NCBI GenBank assembly: GCA_003242115.1
Contig: QBMP01000148.1
Span: forward strand, 1 to 10,527
Direction: 5' to 3'
Origin: Phormidesmis priestleyi
GTDB taxonomy: Bacteria; Cyanobacteriota; Cyanobacteriia; Phormidesmidales; Phormidesmidaceae
DNA length: 10,527 nt
Made by a program: the position numbers and the translations under genes. This document shows positions 5,178 to 10,527 of the stretch, piece by piece; the stretch's first letter is position 1; each line of letters opens with the position of its first letter. The notes beneath the pieces were generated by a model, which saw only the letters and a list, made by a program, of their open reading frames with translations, searched no databases and was not told where the DNA came from.

Positions 5178-5975
5178 TTACGCTCCAAACAGCCGCTTGA
5201 GTCGGGTAAAAAAGCTTTCTTTTTGAATGCTCAAATCCATGAGTGGTACCTTTTCGCCCTGCAATCGCTGAGACACGTTAATAAAGGCGGTGCCTGCTGG
5301 CGATAGGTGCTCATCTAGCACTAGCGGCTCTCCTTTGTTGGTTGAGACGATTACCTGCTCGTCATCCGGAATCACGCCCAATAAAGGAATTGACAAAATG
5401 CCTTGGACGTCTTTGACTGACATCATCTGCTCGGCTGCGACCATTGCGGGCCTGAGCCGATTAATTACGAGCCGGACGGCTTTGATATCGTTGGCTTCTA
5501 ATAGCCCAATGACTCTATCGGCATCTCGCACTGCCGAAATTTCGGGGGTGGTGACAATAATCGCTTCACGAGCGGCGGCAATCGAGTTGCGAAATCCCAT
5601 TTCAATGCCCGCCGGACTGTCAATTAAAATAAAGTTATACACCTTTGTCAGGGCTTTGATCAGTCGCTTCATCTGCTCGGGTTTGATGGCTTCTTTGGAG
5701 CGATTTTGAGCGGCGGGCAGCAGCGCTAAGTTGGGCTGCCTTTTGTCTTTGACGAGGGCCTGATCGAGGCGGCACTCACCGGCCAAAACGTCTAAAGCGG
5801 TATAAACAATCCGATTTTCAAGACCTAGCAGCAAGTCTAAGTTGCGCAGGCCAAAATCAGCATCGACAACAGCGACGCGCTGTCCGGCTTTGGCTAAGGC
5901 CATGCCTAAATTGGCGGTGCAGGTGGTTTTACCCACGCCTCCCTTGCCGGAGGTCATCACGATAATGCGGCTCAT
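5178..5975 (-). CDS. minD: MinD, septum-site-determining ATPase
   Basis: MinD binds the membrane as an ATP dimer, recruits MinC to block FtsZ polymerisation away from midcell, and is released by MinE. The 265-residue sequence has the deviant Walker A motif GKGGVGKTT (10-18), switch I around VVDADFGLRNLD (37-48), and Walker B/switch II FILIDSPAGIE (115-125). The C-terminal amphipathic membrane-targeting helix ends FFTRLKRLFGA. Its ATG overlaps the minC stop as ATGA, which implies translational coupling. Length and all key residues are normal. Confidence 0.96.
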   Translation of the reverse strand: MSRIIVMTSGKGGVGKTTCTANLGMALAKAGQRVAVVDADFGLRNLDLLLGLENRIVYTALDVLAGECRLDQALVKDKRQPNLALLPAAQNRSKEAIKPEQMKRLIKALTKVYNFILIDSPAGIEMGFRNSIAAAREAIIVTTPEISAVRDADRVIGLLEANDIKAVRLVINRLRPAMVAAEQMMSVKDVQGILSIPLLGVIPDDEQVIVSTNKGEPLVLDEHLSPAGTAFINVSQRLQGEKVPLMDLSIQKESFFTRLKRLFGA

Positions 5976-6862
5976 GTGGTTTCTGGGGTAGTCAAATCGG
6001 CTAGGGCAAAGTCGGCAGCGATCGCAATGCGAATACCGTCAGGGCCAATATAGGCTACCTCAGGCTGGTACTGCGCGGGGGGATCTTCTGGCGAGCGGGC
6101 CACTTGATCGGCAATTCGCAGCTGGGTGGGCTGCATGTGCAGCGCCATGATACGACATTGGGGGTTGCCTGCCGCGCCCGCATGGACGACGCCGCGCAGC
6201 CTGCCCCAAATAAAAATATCGCCTTCAGCTACCACTGAGCTACCCGGATTGACATCGCCTAGCACAATGACAGTGCCTCTGTGCCTAACTTCAACGCCTG
6301 ATCGCAATGTCGTTTGCAGATATAAAGGCTCATCCATCGCCTGCTGAGAGGCTTCTTGGCCCTGGCCAAGATGACCCAATGTAGTCTGCTGCTCTACAGA
6401 GTATCCAGCCGTGGCTGCTGCCACGGCGCTCTGGCGGCGGCTGGTGTAGATTCGTTTTAGGGGCAGTTGAGCTTCGCTGAGCAGGGCATCTATTTCTTGT
6501 ACCTGTTGGCTGTCGAGGAGGCGATCGCGCGCAATCAAATGAACCGGCGTATGGGGCTGAAGAAATCTTTCTGTGCCGCTCAAGCGTCGCTTCAGCTGCT
6601 GGCGCAGATCTTCCCAGTGCACCGGATTGCGGCTTTTTTCGGGGGCCGGTGGCAGTAGCAGCAGCAGCCGACCGCGCTCACTTTTAAATTGCACCTGTAA
6701 ATTTGGATTGCTCTCTGGCTTCGTCTGAACGGCGTCTTCGTTACCTTCTAAAGGGTCGGGCTCTATTTCTAAAATGAAGTTATCGAAGTCAATCCCATTC
6801 GGCGGTTGACCATTTTGATCTGGATGATTTTGATTTTGTGGAGATGATAAATCTGAAACCAT
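5972..6862 (-). CDS. minC: MinC, septum-site-determining FtsZ inhibitor
   Basis: MinC is recruited to the membrane by MinD and antagonises FtsZ assembly. The 296 residues comprise an acidic, low-complexity N-terminal leader (1-55), the N-terminal FtsZ-interacting domain (about 56-140), a Gln/Ala-rich linker (142-178), and the C-terminal beta-helix that dimerises and binds MinD (about 179-285). The last contains LRSGVEVRHRGTVIVLGDVN, then DIFIWGRLRGVVHAGAAGN, typical of the family. The N-terminal leader resembles other cyanobacterial MinC proteins in being extended. ATG 6862 has a good Shine-Dalgarno sequence. It is first in the minC-minD-minE order. Confidence 0.94.
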   Translation of the reverse strand: MVSDLSSPQNQNHPDQNGQPPNGIDFDNFILEIEPDPLEGNEDAVQTKPESNPNLQVQFKSERGRLLLLLPPAPEKSRNPVHWEDLRQQLKRRLSGTERFLQPHTPVHLIARDRLLDSQQVQEIDALLSEAQLPLKRIYTSRRQSAVAAATAGYSVEQQTTLGHLGQGQEASQQAMDEPLYLQTTLRSGVEVRHRGTVIVLGDVNPGSSVVAEGDIFIWGRLRGVVHAGAAGNPQCRIMALHMQPTQLRIADQVARSPEDPPAQYQPEVAYIGPDGIRIAIAADFALADLTTPETT

Positions 6863-6868
6863 TGGCCG

Positions 6869-6876
6869 TCACCCTC
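6869..6876 (-). promoter_or_regulatory. Ribosome-binding site of minC
   Basis: GAGGGTGA on the minus strand, 6 bases before ATG 6862, supports that start. It is one of the few clear Shine-Dalgarno sequences in the window. Confidence 0.6.
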
Positions 6877-7081
6877 AGAATCGAATCGGCGTCGAATCAA
6901 CATCAAACATCAGCGTGGAACATCCAGCGTCAAGAATCATGGACAAGCAGAACCGAGCCACGAGTCTCGGCCATCTTAGAACACTATTGCTCTGTGGAAA
7001 ATAGCGCGAGGTAAAATGTATCCGACTTATCAAGCTTTATTGATACACGGCGTGGTTACTTTGTACGGACGTTGGCCATAG

Positions 7082-7138
7082 GACATTGGTATCTAGACAT
7101 GGGTATTTGAACATGGGTTATGGAGACATCGATACAGA
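7082..7138. repeat. Four degenerate 14-15-bp tandem units
   Basis: The units are GACATTGGTATCTA, GACATGGGTATTTGA, ACATGGGTTATGGA and GACATCGATACAGA. They share a (G)ACATNGG core followed by TAT or TTAT. They lie in the middle of the divergent region, about 250 bases upstream of the PstS-like gene. Confidence 0.5.
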
Positions 7139-7389
7139 TATTTATATCCAAAGGGTACAGGCTTGTTTATTTTGGAAAGCGTAGCAGCGGTTGTCCGCAT
7201 TTGCTGCCTTTAAAGCGTTTGAGAGCCAGGTTTATTAAATCAAAGATAAAAAAGAAAAGATAAACTCGCTCAACAATGGGCGGACGCTGCCTTACCGTGT
7301 GATGGCGTGCAGTTGTCTCAATCCTTTCCTAAATCCTTACTCTAAAATCCTGCTTAGTTTGCTTAATTTGACGAGGTGTCAATTAAATC

Positions 7390-9279
7390 ATGGTTAATCG
7401 CAAAACGGCTTCAGCTATTACCATCGCAGTTCTGATGGCCTCTGTGCCCGCTCAGTTGCGCAGTTTTCCCGCTGCCGCCAAGGCGGTTGATCTTGCGGTT
7501 GCGACAGATGTTGTAAAGGTTGCAGCGATCGCTCAAGTCGCCCCTAGCTTTTCAGTCCCTGACTCAGTGCCCAAAGACACCCAAATCCGAATCAGCAGCA
7601 GTTCTGACAATATGAACACCATCAGCTCTCTGCTGCAAAAAGGATTTGAAGGCACCTATGCTGGCAGCAAAGTAGCTATCCAAACCAAAAGCGTTGACGC
7701 CGCCCTGCAAGACGTCCTCAATGACAACGCTGATCTCGCGGCCATCAGCCGACCGCTAACCGATGCAGAAAAAGCCAAAGGGCTGATCGCTGTGCCAGTA
7801 CGTCGTGAAAAGATTGCGATTGTGGTCGGTAAAGCCAATCCTTTTAACAAAAGTCTGACCGGCAGCCAATTTGCCCAGATTTTCCGAGGCGAAATTAAAG
7901 ATTGGTCTAAAGTCGGCGGTGCTGCTGGGCCTATTCGAGTGATTGACAGGGCCGCGACTAGCGAAACGCGACAATCGCTACAGCCTTATCCCGTCTTCAA
8001 AACAGCGCCTTTTAAAACCAGTGACAATGCTACTCAGCTACCGGAAGAATCTACTGAAGCCTTGGTGAAGGCACTGGGAAAAGATGGGATTAGCTACGCC
8101 CTCGTCGGTGAAGTTGAAGGTCAAGGTGATCTGAAGGCGATCGCGCTCCACCAGACGCTGCCGACAGACCCACGCTATCCGTTTTCTCAGCCCTATTCAT
8201 TCGTCTATATAGGCGGCGCTTCTCAGAGTGTCCAAGCGTTTTTGGGCTACGCGACCGGCACCCCTGGGCAAGCTGCCCTCAACGGTGCCAATCTGACCGG
8301 GGATGGGGTGATTGCTGCCGCTGCGAATAATTCCGCCGGAACCGCTGGTAGTGCCGCTGTAGGCGCAGATACTGCTACGGGTAATGCTCCCAGCAATCCG
8401 CCTGAGAATGGTGCAGGCAACTCTACCGATGAGGTCTCGGGTAATGTGGCTGACGGTAATGTGCCCGCAGTCGCGAGCGATCCTGGGGCCAGCGATGCGA
8501 CAAATTCACTGACTGACAAAGGCCGTTGGTGGTGGCTGCTACTTCCGTTAGCAGGGTTGGGCCTGTTGCTCTGGGCCGCAGGCAAGCGCAGCACCGAAGA
8601 AGAAACAGACTACCTCACGAATACAGACGGTACTAGCACGGCTGGTTTGGCGGCGGTTGGCAGTGATGAAAGTGATGAAAGTGATGAAATTCACAGCAAC
8701 CTCAATCCAGGTACTGAATACGACTCGGTGAATAGTGACGCAGCGAGCAGCGAACTTATGCCCAGCTTAAGCAATGACTCGTACGAAGAGCCGCTATCGA
8801 CAGGTCTACCTGACATCCCCCCCAGCATTCCTTTTGATCAGTCCAGTCACATTGGCGACGGCGGCGCGGCTGCAATCGGCGGTGCTGCCTTGTCCAGCGC
8901 TAGCGCTGCTACCCCCGATCTGTGGGCGCAGCCAACGGATGCTGATGATGGCGCTATGGAGCTAGACCTCAGCTCGGATCTAGACTCAGATTTAGAAGAT
9001 AGTTTGCAGTCAGCCGCTAGCCCAGATGATGGCGTTCGCACGAGTATGCAAGAGGATGTCGTTGGTATTCGCTCAAGCTTGATTGATAATCCAGACCAAA
9101 CAGATAATCCACACCCAATAGACAGCGTGAGCGAAACTACTGCAACCACTGCAACCACTCACGATCCTGATAGCTGGTTAGAGCGGGCTAAGCGGAGAAT
9201 AAACGAGGCGACTGAGCAAATCAAAGAAACCACTGCGGATATCAAAACGGATATCAAAGAAGATAGTACTCGCGACTAG
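7390..9279 (+). CDS. Membrane-tethered PstS-like substrate-binding protein with acidic tail
   Basis: The 629-residue protein has an N-terminal signal peptide (basic MVNRK, hydrophobic to about 20, AAAKA near 28-32) and a PstS/PBP-like-2 periplasmic binding domain at about 63-300. Recognisable parts are the start IRISSSSDNM, AAISRPLTDAEKAKG, VPVRREKIAIVVGKANPFNK, LTGSQFAQIFRGEIKDWSKV, and the closing YATGTPGQAAL. The usual PstS SGT(S) phosphate loop is replaced by RAATSETR, so the ligand is uncertain. A Gly/Asn/Ala-rich linker (about 305-377) leads to one membrane helix at 380-397 (WWWLLLPLAGLGLLLWAA) followed by KR, placing the rest in the cytoplasm. That tail (398-629) is acidic and Ser/Asp-rich, includes a triple SDE repeat, and ends in an amphipathic helix with Ile spaced 7, 7 and 4 apart. 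GAGGTG at 7373-7378 supports the ATG. No pst transport genes are adjacent. Function unknown: an anchored receptor or sensor is an inference. Confidence 0.85.
   Translation: MVNRKTASAITIAVLMASVPAQLRSFPAAAKAVDLAVATDVVKVAAIAQVAPSFSVPDSVPKDTQIRISSSSDNMNTISSLLQKGFEGTYAGSKVAIQTKSVDAALQDVLNDNADLAAISRPLTDAEKAKGLIAVPVRREKIAIVVGKANPFNKSLTGSQFAQIFRGEIKDWSKVGGAAGPIRVIDRAATSETRQSLQPYPVFKTAPFKTSDNATQLPEESTEALVKALGKDGISYALVGEVEGQGDLKAIALHQTLPTDPRYPFSQPYSFVYIGGASQSVQAFLGYATGTPGQAALNGANLTGDGVIAAAANNSAGTAGSAAVGADTATGNAPSNPPENGAGNSTDEVSGNVADGNVPAVASDPGASDATNSLTDKGRWWWLLLPLAGLGLLLWAAGKRSTEEETDYLTNTDGTSTAGLAAVGSDESDESDEIHSNLNPGTEYDSVNSDAASSELMPSLSNDSYEEPLSTGLPDIPPSIPFDQSSHIGDGGAAAIGGAALSSASAATPDLWAQPTDADDGAMELDLSSDLDSDLEDSLQSAASPDDGVRTSMQEDVVGIRSSLIDNPDQTDNPHPIDSVSETTATTATTHDPDSWLERAKRRINEATEQIKETTADIKTDIKEDSTRD
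8662..8688 (+). repeat. Three perfect 9-bp repeats (AGTGATGAA) inside the PstS-like gene
   Basis: The perfect in-frame triplication encodes SDESDESDE just after the membrane helix, at about residues 425-433. Identical codons in all three copies point to recent slippage in the acidic tail. Confidence 0.85.
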
Positions 9280-9297
9280 CTCTTCTCAGTGGGGTTG

Positions 9298-9341
9298 CAA
9301 ACTATCCTCACACCACCCTCAAACCATCCTCAAACTACCGT
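9298..9341. repeat. Two 22-bp tandem units in the tilS leader
   Basis: Unit 1 (9298-9319) and unit 2 (9320-9341) agree at 18 of 22 positions. Both begin CAAAC(T/C)ATCCTCA, and positions 9298-9339 contain no G. The array is flanked by AGTGGGG (9288-9294) and CCCCACT (9344-9350), an inverted repeat ending directly at the tilS ATG. Confidence 0.6.
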
Positions 9342-9350
9342 GGCCCCACT

Positions 9351-10409
9351 ATGGCCTCCAATATGGCCTGGTCACTGGCCCACGCTAAACTGCATACTCT
9401 GCTCCGTCAGCGAGATTTACTGCCGCCAAATAGTCGAATCCTAATAGCGGTTTCAGGCGGGCAGGATTCGCTGTGCTTGGCTCGCTTGCTCATAGATATG
9501 CAGCCGCAGTGGCAGTGGTCTTTGGCCATCATTCACTGCGATCACCGCTGGCGAGAAGATTCTGGGGATAACGCTGCCTATGTTTTGAACCTGAGTGAGG
9601 CTTGGCAGGTGCCGGTGCATTTGGCCGTAGCGAGTACCGCCTTAACCAGTGAAGCCGCCGCTAGAAAATGGCGCTACGAAACTTTTGCTAACGTTGCCAG
9701 AGAGCAGGGCTATCCCTATGTGGTAACCGGGCATACGGCGAGCGATCGCGCCGAAACCGTTCTCTACAATCTAATTCGCGGAACCGGCCTTGACGGTATT
9801 GGCACCCTGTCGTGGCAGCGCTCGATTGACGGCTCTGACCCTTGCATTACGTTAGTTCGACCCCTGCTGACATTTGCGCGCTCAGAAACCGAACAAGTTT
9901 GCCAGCAGCAATCTATTCGAGTTTGGCAAGACAGCAGCAACCAGGATTTGCGCTTTCGTCGCAATCGCATTCGCCAAGAGCTGCTGCCGTATTTACGTGA
10001 GCACTTTAACCCTCAAGTAGAAAAGGCCCTAGCCCAAACTGCCGAGATCACCGCTGCGGACACCGATTATTTAGAAGCGCAGGCTAGCGCTATTTTTACT
10101 CAAACTGTGACTTCAAAACCGCATCATCTAATCACTATCACTGTGTCTTCTATGCCTTCTATGGCCTCTATGGCTTGGTCACTCGACAGCTCAGCCATTC
10201 AAGCCCAGCCCCTCGCCCTACAGCGGCGAGTCATCCGTCAGCTCCTACAGCAGGCTATGTCTCAACCACCCAGCTTCCAGCATATAGACAAGCTGATGGC
10301 AATGCTCAATGCTCCTCATGGCAGCTTAAGCGATCCTTTCCCAGGCGGATGGATAGCACAAGTGCGTAAACCCTACCTCTGGCTATACCCCCATCAAAAA
10401 ATCTCATAA
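9351..10409 (+). CDS. tilS: TilS, tRNA(Ile)-lysidine synthase
   Basis: TilS converts the wobble cytidine of the CAU-anticodon tRNA-Ile to lysidine using ATP and lysine, so the tRNA reads AUA. The 352-residue protein has the N-type ATP pyrophosphatase (PP-loop) motif SGGQDS at 35-40, IHCDHRWRED at 61-70, TGHTASDRAETVLYNLIRG at about 126-144, and the RFRRNRIRQELLPYL segment, all typical. The C-terminal part is short, like other cyanobacterial TilS and unlike the longer E. coli protein. ATG 9351 has no Shine-Dalgarno. ATG 9363 (MAWSLAHAKLH) fits the family N-terminus equally well and may be the true start. An insert-like SSMPSMASMAWSL near residues 266-278 repeats the N-terminal coding sequence. 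It lies 71 bases after the PstS-like gene and could be cotranscribed with it. Confidence 0.93.
   Translation: MASNMAWSLAHAKLHTLLRQRDLLPPNSRILIAVSGGQDSLCLARLLIDMQPQWQWSLAIIHCDHRWREDSGDNAAYVLNLSEAWQVPVHLAVASTALTSEAAARKWRYETFANVAREQGYPYVVTGHTASDRAETVLYNLIRGTGLDGIGTLSWQRSIDGSDPCITLVRPLLTFARSETEQVCQQQSIRVWQDSSNQDLRFRRNRIRQELLPYLREHFNPQVEKALAQTAEITAADTDYLEAQASAIFTQTVTSKPHHLITITVSSMPSMASMAWSLDSSAIQAQPLALQRRVIRQLLQQAMSQPPSFQHIDKLMAMLNAPHGSLSDPFPGGWIAQVRKPYLWLYPHQKIS
10161..10183 (+). repeat. Internal copy of the tilS start region
   Basis: This 23-base segment begins ATGGCCTC and ends TGGTCACT. It matches 9351-9376 at 22 positions if a 3-base insertion in the earlier copy is allowed. Both are in the same frame, giving MASMAWSL here and MASNMAWSL at the N-terminus. 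Confidence 0.65.
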
Positions 10410-10444
10410 ATCTCCTTGCAAAGTGCTTTATTGCCGGATGAAAA

Positions 10445-10477
10445 TGAGAACGTTAAGTGGGTTCGCAATAGTTCTCA
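10445..10477. promoter_or_regulatory. Inverted repeat downstream of tilS
   Basis: TGAGAAC (10445-10451) and GTTCTCA (10471-10477) form a 7-bp inverted repeat separated by 19 bases, within 70 bases after the tilS stop. No T tract follows. The ATGAGAAC half-site recalls Fur-type operators but the spacing is not that of a classical Fur box. It may belong to the next gene outside the window. Confidence 0.25.
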
Positions 10478-10527
10478 ATCATTCAAAATAGCGCCAAATG
10501 CCTTCTGGGCACTGCCTGTGAGCGTTC

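Larger units (their letters stand above)
6863..7389. other. 527-bp divergent intergenic region between minC and the PstS-like gene
   Basis: No convincing coding frame is present. It must contain the minC promoter (leftward) and the promoter of the gene at 7390 (rightward). Degenerate AACATC/GAATC units lie at about 6879-6940, an inverted repeat TATCAA/TTGATA at 7028-7033/7040-7045, four degenerate 14-15-bp units at 7082-7138, and an A-rich stretch at 7238-7262. A TAAAAT at 7343-7348 could be a -10 box for the rightward gene, but I see no matching -35. Confidence 0.6.
388..9749. repeat. HIP1 octamers GCGATCGC, ten copies
   Basis: Sites are at 388, 458, 1912, 3709, 4066, 6018, 6521, 7525, 8137 and 9742 (first base). 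All lie inside genes. Chance expectation for an octamer in this length is well below one. HIP1 abundance is a hallmark of many cyanobacterial genomes. Confidence 0.95.

Noticed and set aside
8247..8594. Long minus-strand frame opposite the PstS-like gene
   Set aside because: It lies antisense to the Ala/Gly-rich linker, whose GC-rich codons suppress stops on the other strand. There is no independent evidence for it.
10445..10477. Fur box or tilS terminator
   Set aside because: The arms are 19 bases apart, no T tract follows, and the sequence does not fit the 19-bp Fur palindrome. It is kept only as a low-confidence inverted repeat.
1..10527. CRISPR array, tRNA or rRNA genes, complete insertion sequence
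   Set aside because: No regularly spaced identical repeats of 24-40 bases, no cloverleaf with a TTCGA arm, and no transposase-like frame were seen.

Overview
The window comes from a cyanobacterial chromosome. The octamer GCGATCGC (HIP1, typical of cyanobacterial genomes) occurs ten times in 10.5 kb. The gene content agrees: a GuaB3-type IMP dehydrogenase relative, a high-light-inducible protein, the cyanobacterial small RNA Yfr1 and a minC-minD-minE cluster. The leaders and gene style suggest a filamentous, Leptolyngbya-like lineage, but that is only an impression.

Layout, left to right. Positions 1-660 (minus strand): an anmK (anhydro-MurNAc kinase) gene cut off after about 149 codons, abutting an unrecognised segment that reaches the left edge. 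Positions 664-1382 (minus): a KtrA-type K+ channel regulator whose conserved N-terminal codons lie in another frame, with one base apparently missing. Positions 1522-2685 (plus): guaB3. Positions 2797-2908 (plus): promoter, body and UUCG-loop terminator of Yfr1, a non-coding gene recognised from its central ACTCCTCACACC core. Positions 3152-3355 (minus): a small Hlip gene. Positions 3450-6862 (minus): minC, minD, minE and a ROK-family sugar kinase, all co-oriented; minC and minD overlap by ATGA. MinE carries an unusual acidic tail of about 135 residues. A 527-bp divergent intergenic region follows. Positions 7390-9279 (plus): a 629-residue protein with a signal peptide, a PstS-like periplasmic binding domain, one membrane span and a long acidic, low-complexity, probably cytoplasmic tail ending in an amphipathic helix. 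Positions 9351-10409 (plus): tilS.

Functionally the window is mostly housekeeping: division-site placement (MinCDE), purine metabolism (GuaB3), tRNA modification (TilS), K+ regulation (KtrA), light stress (Hlip) and post-transcriptional control (Yfr1). The less ordinary items are the two damaged genes on the left, the placement of yfr1 without an adjacent trxA, the tailed MinE, the tethered PstS-like receptor of unknown role, and degenerate short tandem repeats (unit 11-22 bp) directly upstream of several start codons.
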